A stretch of 5,225 bases of DNA, from positions 1 through 5,225 of the forward strand of contig JANTFQ010000187.1 in the NCBI GenBank assembly GCA_024763405.1, read 5' to 3'. Origin of the DNA: Calditrichaceae bacterium. GTDB lineage: Bacteria > Calditrichota > Calditrichia > Calditrichales > Calditrichaceae. The notes beneath the pieces were generated by a model. It ran no database searches. It was given only the letters and a program-made list of their open reading frames with translations, and was not told the origin of the DNA. Every line of letters starts with the position of its first letter. The stretch's first letter is position 1. A program made the position numbers and the translations under genes. Below are positions 1 to 5,225 of the stretch, piece after piece.

Positions 1-248
1 GGGCGAAAACGGTATCCGTAAATGCGTCCCATTGTTTTAAGCTCTTCCAGAAATTCCGGCGCCAGCGTTTCGTGCAGTTCTTCAGGTACATAGCGCAAGG
101 CATTTTTAACCGCGGTAATCATTTCGGCTTTAGTAAGATTCAATCCCCGGTCCGGTGCACGGCGAATGCCGGGAAGAAATTCAGTTTTAGGCGGCAGCTC
201 CGCCGGTAATTTTACCGTCATGGCGTTTGAAATATCAAAATTAGTCAT
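1..248 (-). CDS. hutU: Urocanate hydratase (urocanase), N-terminal part only
   Basis: Urocanase converts urocanate to imidazolonepropionate in the cytoplasm, the second step of histidine degradation, using tightly bound NAD+. Only the first 82 codons are in the window; the gene runs off the left edge. Reading the minus strand from ATG at 248 gives MTNFDISNAMTVKLPAELPP, then a region with KNALRYVPEELHETLAPEF (about residues 48-66) and ending GRIYGYRFR. From memory, the ALRY...P.E.H..LAPEF...L...GRIY.YRFRP pattern is typical of the longer urocanases of Bacteroidetes-type bacteria, which carry an N-terminal extension compared with the roughly 555-residue proteobacterial enzyme. The NAD-binding and catalytic regions lie outside the window. 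A GGAGAA Shine-Dalgarno (minus strand, 257-252) sits 3-4 bases before the ATG. The 144-base leader upstream contains palindromic and repeated motifs. No other hut gene is visible. The main uncertainty is that only the N-terminus was read. Confidence 0.85.
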   Translation of the reverse strand, partial: MTNFDISNAMTVKLPAELPPKTEFLPGIRRAPDRGLNLTKAEMITAVKNALRYVPEELHETLAPEFLEELKTMGRIYGYRFR

Positions 249-266
249 AGCTTCTCCAATAAAACT

Positions 267-279
267 TGTTTTTAAAACA
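267..279. promoter_or_regulatory. 13-base palindrome in hutU leader, candidate operator
   Basis: TGTTTT at 267-272 and AAAACA at 274-279 are exact inverted copies around one central base. The element lies just upstream of the hutU Shine-Dalgarno, where a repressor would block transcription or early elongation. It is AT-rich in an AT-rich gap, so chance is a real alternative. No regulator gene is in the window to match it. Confidence 0.3.
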
Positions 280-323
280 CGAACATTATTTTCTTTTTTC
301 TGTTTTTTCTGTTGAATATAAGC

Positions 324-350
324 TTTTATGCATTAAAACGGCATTTAAAC
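324..350. promoter_or_regulatory. Near-palindrome and 11-base-spaced direct repeat upstream of hutU
   Basis: GCATTAAAAC (330-339) and GCATTTAAAC (341-350) are direct repeats with 9 of 10 bases matching. Their starts are 11 bases apart, about one helical turn. A near-palindrome around ATGCAT (324-337, one mismatched pair) overlaps the first copy. Repeated half-sites on one DNA face suit a regulator or promoter region for hutU on the minus strand. I could not place convincing -35/-10 boxes. The rest of the 249-392 gap holds only a purine-rich run on the minus strand, made by two overlapping copies of TTTTTTCTGTT (plus strand, 294-304 and 303-313). Confidence 0.25.
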
Positions 351-392
351 ACTGTGATAGAAACAGACACGTATTTTTGATTCTTACTACTT

Positions 393-1211
393 TTATATGC
401 CAGTAATTCTAATGTTTTTCAAAAACAAAACTAACAGCACAGTGCTTATAATTGAAAGTATGGCAAATATACCCGCGACTGATGTCTCGTCACTTATGCC
501 TTTTATTTGAAGCATAATTACCATAGCGATAAGCGCAACTGTCAAAATTATTGTAAATACTAAAAAAACGGGCGTAAGGATAAAACCCAGTCGTTGTCTT
601 TTCATTAATAATATGGCAGTAATTATAAGACCTGGTAATGCAATCGCTATATCTATTACATGAACCGGATTAACCAATAAATTATAATCGCTAACACTCT
701 TTGGAATCGTATTACTCAAAATTGCAGGAACAATATCTTTAAACCAAAGCAGATAGAACATTAGAGCTACTAAAATAAAATATATTCCTATCGAACGCAC
801 AGGTACATTATTTGTAAACCACTCTTTAACATCCATTCCATTTAACTCGTTTATAACCAGAATAAATGTATATAATGAGAGGCCCAGTATTAAACAATAA
901 AATAAAAATAGATTGTTAAAATGTACTCCAAAACTATAGATAAAAAAAGAATATAAAACATAAAAAACGGTACCGCTAAAGATAAAATACGCCGTTTTGT
1001 TTTTTCGATGCATGAAAAGCAGGGAAACTATAAGCAAAGGAACGACAAAAAACAGATCAACAATATCCTGACCTATCCCCTGAGCCGCCATAGATGCCGC
1101 GTCACGTTCATAAGTGCTAAAAACAAAAGCACCATAGTAAGAAACTACTATTATAAAAATAGATAATATTATAGTTAAAATTGTAATGATTTTCAATGGC
1201 ATATTTTTCAT
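393..1211 (-). CDS. Uncharacterised integral membrane protein, about 8 TM segments
   Basis: I do not recognise a named family with confidence. The 272-residue protein is almost entirely hydrophobic, with likely membrane spans near residues 8-29, 49-67, 73-95, 99-121, 140-158, 184-203, 209-233 and 245-265. The polar loops look more specific than the spans: YERDAASMAAQGIGQD (34-49), SFGVHFNN (93-100), and a stretch from NTIPKSVSDY to NPVHVID (167-187). His98, His184, Asp49 and Asp187 could be functional, but this is a guess. The open frame extends 16 codons further upstream to 1259. I chose ATG at 1211 because AAAGGA (1222-1217) lies 5 bases before it and the protein then begins MKNMPLKII, directly ahead of the first span. 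The gene is strongly AT-rich: bases 901-960 contain 10 G/C of 60, against 39 of 60 at 1501-1560 in the neighbouring exporter. This suggests acquisition from elsewhere or relaxed composition. It lies 82 bases downstream of the exporter gene on the same strand and may be co-transcribed with it. Confidence 0.8.
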   Translation of the reverse strand: MKNMPLKIITILTIILSIFIIVVSYYGAFVFSTYERDAASMAAQGIGQDIVDLFFVVPLLIVSLLFMHRKNKTAYFIFSGTVFYVLYSFFIYSFGVHFNNLFLFYCLILGLSLYTFILVINELNGMDVKEWFTNNVPVRSIGIYFILVALMFYLLWFKDIVPAILSNTIPKSVSDYNLLVNPVHVIDIAIALPGLIITAILLMKRQRLGFILTPVFLVFTIILTVALIAMVIMLQIKGISDETSVAGIFAILSIISTVLLVLFLKNIRITGI

Positions 1212-1216
1212 ATTTA

Positions 1217-1222
1217 TCCTTT
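1217..1222 (-). promoter_or_regulatory. Shine-Dalgarno deciding the start of the 8-TM gene
   Basis: The minus strand reads AAAGGA, then TAAAT, then ATG at 1211-1209. This spacing favours the ATG at 1211 over the more distal in-frame start at 1259. Confidence 0.65.
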
Positions 1223-1293
1223 CTGATAAAAAATTCTTAAGGTACGAAAATGTCAGCACTTAATATTGCTTTAATGTACAACATGATAATACC

Positions 1294-2019
1294 CTACAAG
1301 TTATTTATTACCAGTACCGCCGCGGCAAAAAAAGAAACCGATAAAATGGCCGGACGCAGCAGTTTTTTATCCAGAACTGTTTTACTGAAACGGGACAAAT
1401 AAAACCCCGTCACAATACCGGGCAGCAAGATAAGCGCACGGTACAATTCCGCTTCCCCTAATTTCCCTGCCAGGAATAAAAAGAACAGCGCAATTACCGA
1501 GCCTATCAGAAAGATGCCCGAGAGCGTACTGCGCAGACGCGGCCCGCTGCCGTGCTGGTAAACAAGCGCCATGGAAGGCCCGCCAATAGCGGCGGCGGTG
1601 GCCATCATTCCGGATAAGGTTCCGGCGAACAGAAAATTTTTCGGCACCATTTTCAGACGCCAACCGGAAATGCTTAATATCACGGCCAGAATAATCAGGC
1701 TTCCGTACAGTAAATTCAGGTTTTCCTTGGGAATAATAATCAGCAGACCCGCACCTGCCGCCGACCCCATAATTCTACCTAAAATAACCCAGCCGAATCC
1801 TTCTTTGTGGAAATCACTCCGCTCCCGGCGAAAGACCGAAAAGGTGAGAAAAATGGAAACCAGCAGCATGGGAGCCGGTATAAATCCCGGATCAACAAGC
1901 AGCAGAAGCGGTACCGCCAACGGACCCAAACCAAAACCTAAGGAACCCTGCAGCATGGCTCCCGTGGTTACAATCAGATAAATCAGTATAAACTGCGTCC
2001 AGTCAACCGGCACACACAA
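1294..2019 (-). CDS. TauE/SafE-family sulfite/organic anion exporter-like permease
   Basis: This is an inner-membrane protein of the TauE/SafE (DUF81) family. Members are thought to export sulfite, sulfonates or related small anions; the substrate here cannot be read from sequence. The family's two-repeat layout is visible. From the TTG at 2019 (241 residues), repeat one carries QGSLGFGLG followed by PLAVPLLLL (24-41), and repeat two carries FAGTLSGMMATAAAIGGPSMA (131-151), the glycine-rich GG-P motif. Between them is a basic loop, FRRERSDFHKEG (63-74). About eight hydrophobic spans are present and the length is normal. The frame is open further, to a TTG at 2076 that would add 19 polar residues, but that start has no Shine-Dalgarno. 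AGGAAAG (2030-2024) lies 7 bases before the TTG at 2019, and family proteins usually begin just before a WTQFILIYLIV-like first span. GTG at 2013 is another possible start. The gene is divergent from the ABC-F gene, and no sulfur-metabolism neighbour is visible. Confidence 0.85.
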   Translation of the reverse strand: MCVPVDWTQFILIYLIVTTGAMLQGSLGFGLGPLAVPLLLLVDPGFIPAPMLLVSIFLTFSVFRRERSDFHKEGFGWVILGRIMGSAAGAGLLIIIPKENLNLLYGSLIILAVILSISGWRLKMVPKNFLFAGTLSGMMATAAAIGGPSMALVYQHGSGPRLRSTLSGIFLIGSVIALFFLFLAGKLGEAELYRALILLPGIVTGFYLSRFSKTVLDKKLLRPAILSVSFFAAAVLVINNL

Positions 2020-2023
2020 CTCG

Positions 2024-2030
2024 CTTTCCT
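2024..2030 (-). promoter_or_regulatory. Shine-Dalgarno for the TTG start of the TauE-like gene
   Basis: The minus strand reads AGGAAAG at 2030-2024, with 7 bases between AGGA and the TTG at 2019-2017. It is the only good ribosome site among the candidate starts at 2076 (TTG), 2061 (GTG), 2019 (TTG) and 2013 (GTG). Confidence 0.5.
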
Positions 2031-2119
2031 GTTTTAAATCAGGCCAGAATTTACGATGCACAAATCTGTAAGGCAAGGAAGGCTACGACTTTGTATTGAT
2101 TACAATAAATTAAATTCTA

Positions 2120-2154
2120 AAATCTGAGCTCGTTGATCTTTAATCGTTAATCGA
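2120..2154 (+). repeat. Left heptamer array, five degenerate units
   Basis: The plus strand reads in register as AAATCTG, AGCTCGT, TGATCTT, TAATCGT, TAATCGA. The core is xxATCxx, with consensus about NAATCGT. Units 3-5 match most closely the units of the opposing array at 2205-2239. The array lies outside any coding frame I can support. Confidence 0.7.
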
Positions 2155-2222
2155 GCCTGATGAACCAGTACGTATTTTGTTTTAAATGAATTTAAAATTA
2201 AAGAGCGATTGAAGATCAACGA
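2130..2222. repeat. Long inverted repeat formed by the two arrays
   Basis: TCGTTGATCTTTAATCG (2130-2146) matches the reverse complement of 2206-2222 at 16 of 17 positions. As plus-strand RNA the one mismatch becomes a U-G pair, and the stem can extend two more pairs to 2148/2204, leaving a loop of about 55 bases. There is no following T-run, so it is not a standard terminator. It resembles extragenic palindromic (REP/BIME) or MITE-like elements; this is inference. Confidence 0.6.
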
Positions 2223-2239
2223 TTAACGATTTTTGATTT
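2205..2239 (-). repeat. Right heptamer array, inverted copy, five units
   Basis: The minus strand reads in register as AAATCAA, AAATCGT, TAATCGT, TGATCTT, CAATCGC. TGATCTT and TAATCGT also occur in the left array, though in a different order (TGATCTT precedes TAATCGT on the left and follows it here). The two arrays therefore share a unit vocabulary and orientation logic but are not simple reverse copies of each other. Confidence 0.7.
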
Positions 2240-2341
2240 TGCTGAGACCGAACGCTGCCGTCTATAAAAATATTTTAGCAAAAAAGGCCTTCTCTGCCTA
2301 AATTATTGTGCTGGATATAGTGTATATATTAATCGAAAATT

Positions 2342-4294
2342 ATGCTGCAAATACAGAATCTGAATTATAGTATCGGCGAACGGGACCTGCTAAAACAGGT
2401 ACACTGGACAATTCACCCCGGGCGGAGAATTGCCCTGGTGGGCGCCAACGGTGCGGGGAAAACCACCCTGCTGCGTATCCTCTGCGGTGAAATCGAAATT
2501 GCCGATAAAGTAATCACCAAACCGCGTGAGTACAGCATCGGTTACCTGCCCCAGGAAGAATCTGCCGAAGCCCGCGGCACCGTACTGCAGGCAGCCATGG
2601 AAGGTCACGAAGAAATTTTAAATCTCGAAGCGGAAATAGAAGCCATTCATGAGCAATTGGAAGCACAGTCCGAAACAGACCAATCTCTGCTGGTAAAATT
2701 GGGACAGTTGGAAGAACGCTTTAATTTGCTGGGTGGCTACGAACTGGAATCACTGACTAAAAAGATTTTAATGGGACTTGGCTTTGGCACGGATGATTTT
2801 AGTAAATCCGTTTCCACATTAAGCGGCGGCTGGCGCATGCGCGTCCATTTGGCGCGGCTGCTCCTGCAGCAACCCGATTTATTGTTAATGGATGAACCCA
2901 CCAATCATCTTGATTTACCTTCCCTGGAATGGTTAGAAAATTATCTTAAAAATTTTCTCGGCAGTATCATTATCGTAACACACGATCGTTTTTTCATCGA
3001 CCGGCTGGCACAGGAAATTGTGGAGATTCAGATGGGACGTTTAACCCACTACGCCGGGAACTACCATTTCTTCGAACGTAAAAAAGCGCTGGATCAGGAA
3101 CAACTGATCAAACGCTACGAAGAACAAAAGGAAGAACGGGAACGTTTAGAAAAATTTATCAACCGTTTTCGCTACAAAGCCACCAAAGCCGTGCAGGTAC
3201 AAAGCCGCATCAAACGGCTGGAAAAGATGGAAACTATCGAAATTCCGCCCCGGCAAAAGACCATTCATTTCAGAATTAAAGCGGACGTTCAGAGCTATAA
3301 AGAAGTATTAACGGTAGACAATCTCTGGTTTCGCTATACCGAGCCCTGGGTTTTAAAAGAAATTTCCCTGCGTATGTACCGCGGGGAAAAGACCGCCCTG
3401 GTGGGTATAAACGGGGCAGGAAAAACCACTTTTACAAGGCTGATCTCCAAAGAATTAGCACCGCAAAAGGGAGACCTGGTTTTAGGTCAGCGCGTGCATA
3501 CCGGCTACTATGCCCAGCACCAGATCGATGTACTTAATCTGCAAAGTACTATTTTTGAAGAAGTGGCTTCTACGGCTGCACCTTCTTTTCAGCCTAAACT
3601 GCGCGATATTTTAGGATTGTTTCAATTCAGTAACGACGATGTTCAGAAACGTATTGGCGTTCTTTCCGGTGGGGAAAAGGCGCGGGTATCGCTGGCAAAG
3701 ATTCTGCTCTCTCCTTCTAATTTTTTAATTATGGATGAGCCCACCAACCATCTCGATGCCGCCTCACGGGCCTCGCTGGAAAAGGCCTTAATGGAATACG
3801 ACGGCACGCTTTTACTCATTTCGCACGACCGCTATTTTCTGGATAAACTGGTGAACCGGGTCATCGAAATTAAAGACGGCCGACTTAAGGAGTACAGCGG
3901 CAGCTACAGCCATTACCTGGAAAAACGGGAAGCCGAAGCGTCTGAGAAGATCCCGGATATTCCAACCGAAAAAAAAACCGCAGCAGTTAATGGGCAACGC
4001 AAAACGAAACAGCAGAAACAGCAGGAGGCTGCAGCCAGGCAGGAAATCAGCAAGGAACGCAAACGGCTGACGGGGATAATTGAGAAGTCGGAGTTGCGAC
4101 TGGAAATTTTATCCGAACAAAAAAATAACCTCGAACAGCGCCTGGCCGATCCGCAAACTTACAGCCAGACCGAGTTGTTTTTACAGCTGCAAAAAGAATA
4201 CGACACGGTTTTAAGAGAACTGCCCGAAGTGGAAACTGTCTGGGAAAATGCCCAGTTGGAATTAGAAGAATTATTAGACAAATTACAGGTCTGA
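2342..4294 (+). CDS. ABC-F family ATPase (ribosome-associated, YdiF/Uup/EttA type)
   Basis: This is a cytoplasmic soluble ABC protein with two nucleotide-binding domains and no membrane part. Characterised ABC-F proteins bind the ribosomal E site and relieve stalled or slow translation. Domain 1 has Walker A GANGAGKT (34-41), Q71, signature LSGGWRMR (160-167), Walker B with MDEPTNHLD (183-191, catalytic E185) and switch H214. Domain 2 has GINGAGKT (355-362), LSGGEKAR (441-448), MDEPTNHLD (464-472, E466) and H495. The joining linker (about 240-318) is charged and helical and contains FRYKATKAVQVQSRIK (276-291), the region that contacts P-site tRNA in relatives. A Lys/Gln/Glu-rich tail (about 545-650) should form a coiled coil, as in the roughly 640-residue YdiF/Uup-like members. 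Both sites look active. The ATG is the first start after an in-frame TAA at 2330, but it has no clear Shine-Dalgarno. The gene heads a likely three-gene operon. Nothing marks it as an antibiotic-resistance type; a housekeeping role is more likely. Confidence 0.95.
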   Translation: MLQIQNLNYSIGERDLLKQVHWTIHPGRRIALVGANGAGKTTLLRILCGEIEIADKVITKPREYSIGYLPQEESAEARGTVLQAAMEGHEEILNLEAEIEAIHEQLEAQSETDQSLLVKLGQLEERFNLLGGYELESLTKKILMGLGFGTDDFSKSVSTLSGGWRMRVHLARLLLQQPDLLLMDEPTNHLDLPSLEWLENYLKNFLGSIIIVTHDRFFIDRLAQEIVEIQMGRLTHYAGNYHFFERKKALDQEQLIKRYEEQKEERERLEKFINRFRYKATKAVQVQSRIKRLEKMETIEIPPRQKTIHFRIKADVQSYKEVLTVDNLWFRYTEPWVLKEISLRMYRGEKTALVGINGAGKTTFTRLISKELAPQKGDLVLGQRVHTGYYAQHQIDVLNLQSTIFEEVASTAAPSFQPKLRDILGLFQFSNDDVQKRIGVLSGGEKARVSLAKILLSPSNFLIMDEPTNHLDAASRASLEKALMEYDGTLLLISHDRYFLDKLVNRVIEIKDGRLKEYSGSYSHYLEKREAEASEKIPDIPTEKKTAAVNGQRKTKQQKQQEAAARQEISKERKRLTGIIEKSELRLEILSEQKNNLEQRLADPQTYSQTELFLQLQKEYDTVLRELPEVETVWENAQLELEELLDKLQV

Positions 4295-4299
4295 AAAAA

Positions 4300-4314
4300 T
4301 CTTTATTTTAAAGA
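4300..4314 (+). promoter_or_regulatory. Small hairpin overlapping the next gene's ribosome site
   Basis: TCTTTA (4300-4305), loop TTT, and TAAAGA (4309-4314) form a perfect 6-pair AT-rich stem. Its right arm covers the first bases of the Shine-Dalgarno AGAGGA (4312-4317). It could mildly damp translation of the downstream gene. It is weak and lacks a T-run, so it is not a terminator. Confidence 0.25.
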
Positions 4315-4317
4315 GGA
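4312..4317 (+). promoter_or_regulatory. Shine-Dalgarno for a TTG-start gene
   Basis: AGAGGA lies 7 bases before the TTG at 4325. With the signal-peptide start MKKRILFIL that follows, it fixes a non-ATG start. Confidence 0.7.
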
Positions 4318-4324
4318 ACTAATT

Positions 4325-4912
4325 TTGAAAAAGAGAATCCTATTTATCCTGTTTTTTTTATATATCCCGTTTTTATATGCACAGGAAAATAACACCCAGG
4401 AAAAACCGCCTCTTAAACCACTAAAAGTAACCTTGGAACTAGCGGGTTCCGCAATGGTTGGCGCCGGACTGACATTGGCAAGTGTTTATGTTTTTGCCAG
4501 TCTCAATAAAAACAGCGATGGCTGGGATCAGCTAGCCGGCGCCTTACTGGCCGGAGGAATCGCTTATCCTGTCGGCTGTGCAGCCGGCGCTGCAATGGTG
4601 GGAAATTCGGAAACTGAAAAAGGTTCCTTTTGGGCGACTCTTGGCGGAAGCGCTGCAGGAGCAGCCGTTGCCGTTTCTTTGGTCGCTATTACAGATATAA
4701 GTGAACTTAGTGTTTTATATTTTATCCTGCCGGCGGCAGGTGCCGTAATCGGCCACAATCTTACCAGACACCGGGTTTCGCCTCCGGGAAACGCCCTGCT
4801 GAATTTTAGCGAAGGGCGAATAAGCGCCGGGATTCCGTCCCTGAAACTAAGTCCTTCCAGGGACAAAAATAATTTTAATAAACAATTTCATATTTTATCC
4901 ATTCAGTTTTAA
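4325..4912 (+). CDS. Secreted/envelope Gly-Ala-rich protein of unknown function
   Basis: I do not recognise a named family. The 195-residue product starts at TTG with MKKRILFILFFLYIPFLYAQ, a clear signal peptide with likely cleavage after YA or YAQ (about residue 19-20). There is no lipobox cysteine, so it is probably not a lipoprotein. After a short polar, proline-containing linker come three hydrophobic Gly/Ala-rich stretches (about 36-60, 68-93, 104-122) and a fourth around 127-143. GxxxG-like spacings such as GALLAGG and GGSAAGAA recall glycine-zipper membrane segments. The tail switches to a short beta-like region, GNALLNFSEGRISAGIPSLKL (155-175), and ends in phenylalanine (IQF). A terminal aromatic is common in outer-membrane proteins but is weak evidence alone. 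The gene starts 30 bases after the ABC-F stop and ends 8 bases before the thioredoxin gene, so co-expression is likely. Inner- or outer-membrane location cannot be decided from the sequence. Confidence 0.8.
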   Translation: MKKRILFILFFLYIPFLYAQENNTQEKPPLKPLKVTLELAGSAMVGAGLTLASVYVFASLNKNSDGWDQLAGALLAGGIAYPVGCAAGAAMVGNSETEKGSFWATLGGSAAGAAVAVSLVAITDISELSVLYFILPAAGAVIGHNLTRHRVSPPGNALLNFSEGRISAGIPSLKLSPSRDKNNFNKQFHILSIQF

Positions 4913-4920
4913 GGAAGAAA

Positions 4921-5223
4921 ATGACCCACGAAGAATTTAAAATCGAGTTAGGAAAACACCCTGTACTGGTAAGCTATTTTTCACACGATGAATGCAATGT
5001 ATGTAAGGTGCTCAAACCACAAGTACGGGAAATAACCACCGGCTTTGAAGAGGCCGCTTTTTTATATGTAAACACCAAAGAGAGTATGGAAATCGCCGGA
5101 CAGTTTATGGTCTTTGCCGTTCCGACGATTATCCTGTTTTATGAAGGGCGCGAAGCTAAACGCTATAGCCGCCATATTTCCTTGCGTGAATTTGAAGATT
5201 TTTTAGAACGGATGACCGGATAG
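4921..5223 (+). CDS. Thioredoxin-like protein with atypical ECNVC active site
   Basis: This is a compact 100-residue thioredoxin-fold protein, slightly shorter than the usual 105-110, without a signal peptide and so probably cytoplasmic. The first beta strand (HPVLVSYFS, 13-21) leads to HDECNVCKVLKP (22-33), with redox cysteines C25 and C28. The cis-proline motif is VFAVPTI (64-70, P68), followed by strand ILFYEG (71-76) and a C-terminal helix (SLREFEDFLERM). The canonical WCGPC is replaced by ECNVC, lacking Trp, Gly and Pro, and the buried Asp of classical thioredoxin is not obvious. Redox potential and partner choice therefore probably differ; a thiol-disulfide reductase or thiol-transfer role is likely but the partner is unknown. 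AAGGA at 4911-4915 precedes the ATG by 5 bases and overlaps the previous stop (TAA, 4910-4912), showing tight coupling to the envelope-protein gene. The gene is complete, with stop TAG at 5221-5223. Confidence 0.88.
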   Translation: MTHEEFKIELGKHPVLVSYFSHDECNVCKVLKPQVREITTGFEEAAFLYVNTKESMEIAGQFMVFAVPTIILFYEGREAKRYSRHISLREFEDFLERMTG

Positions 5224-5225
5224 AA

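Larger units (their letters stand above)
2020..2341. other. Divergent intergenic region, 322 bases, without a gene
   Basis: This region separates the minus-strand exporter gene from the plus-strand ABC-F operon, so it should hold both promoters. Its centre (2120-2239) is two inverted heptamer arrays described separately. Between them, at 2180-2197, is a small AT hairpin (TTTTAAA, loop TGAA, TTTAAAA). Bases 2240-2341 hold AAGGCCTT (2284-2291) and AT-rich stretches before the ABC-F start. I found no tRNA, no credible small ORF and no rho-independent terminator. Confidence 0.7.

Noticed and set aside
1571..1981. Plus-strand open frame of 136 codons
   Set aside because: It lies antisense inside the TauE-like gene, whose family motifs are clear. 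The frame is rich in Pro, Arg and Ser with no recognisable domain, so it is a shadow of the real gene.
2130..2222. Intrinsic terminator
   Set aside because: The stem is long, but the loop is about 55 bases, there is no T-run after either arm, and it sits between divergent genes where no terminator is expected.
2120..2239. CRISPR array
   Set aside because: Units are 7 bases, contiguous and without spacers, and the two arrays face opposite ways. No cas gene is nearby.
2306..2330. Sigma-70 promoter TTGTGC/TATATT for the ABC-F gene
   Set aside because: The boxes are only 13 bases apart, too close for a normal promoter, and AT-rich sequence gives such matches by chance.
2390..2608. Minus-strand open frame inside the ABC-F gene
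   Set aside because: It overlaps the first Walker A region of a strongly supported gene. No start signal or domain supports it.
4564..4866. Minus-strand open frame of 100 codons
   Set aside because: It is antisense to the envelope-protein gene, which has a signal peptide, a good ribosome site and tight operon spacing. The antisense product looks compositionally random.

Overview
The window looks like a chromosomal segment of a Gram-negative bacterium, probably from the FCB group (Bacteroidota, Ignavibacteria or Calditrichota-like). This is inferred from three things: a urocanate hydratase N-terminus of the long type I associate with that group, a secreted protein whose signal peptide ends in LYA-Q, and AT-rich leaders with TTG starts. 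Base composition is mixed. Most genes are near balanced GC, but one membrane-protein gene is clearly AT-rich.

Layout. Bases 1-2019 hold three minus-strand genes. Reading in their direction these are a TauE/SafE-family anion exporter (2019-1294), an uncharacterised protein with about eight membrane segments (1211-393), and the start of hutU, urocanate hydratase, cut by the window edge (248-1). Bases 2342-5223 hold three plus-strand genes in a tight row: an ABC-F translation-factor ATPase, a small signal-peptide-bearing glycine/alanine-rich envelope protein of unknown function, and a minimal thioredoxin-fold protein with an unusual ECNVC active site. Gaps of 30 and 8 bases, each with a good Shine-Dalgarno, suggest these three form one operon.

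The two blocks diverge from a 322-base gene-free region (2020-2341). It holds the most distinctive non-coding structure here: two 35-base arrays of a degenerate 7-base unit (consensus about NAATCGT), five units each, facing each other about 50 bases apart. They can form a stem of 17-19 pairs. This looks like a dispersed extragenic repeat of REP/BIME or MITE type, but that needs a genome-wide comparison.

How the genes work together. HutU performs step two of histidine breakdown, but no other hut gene is visible. TauE and the 8-TM protein have no evident link to it. On the right, the ABC-F protein probably acts on the ribosome, and its two partners are an envelope protein and a thiol protein. 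The set has no obvious single pathway and may simply be a conserved housekeeping cluster. I see no clear novel defence, mobile or CRISPR system. The best candidates for further work are the heptamer inverted array, the AT-rich 8-TM protein and the ABC-F/envelope/thioredoxin set.
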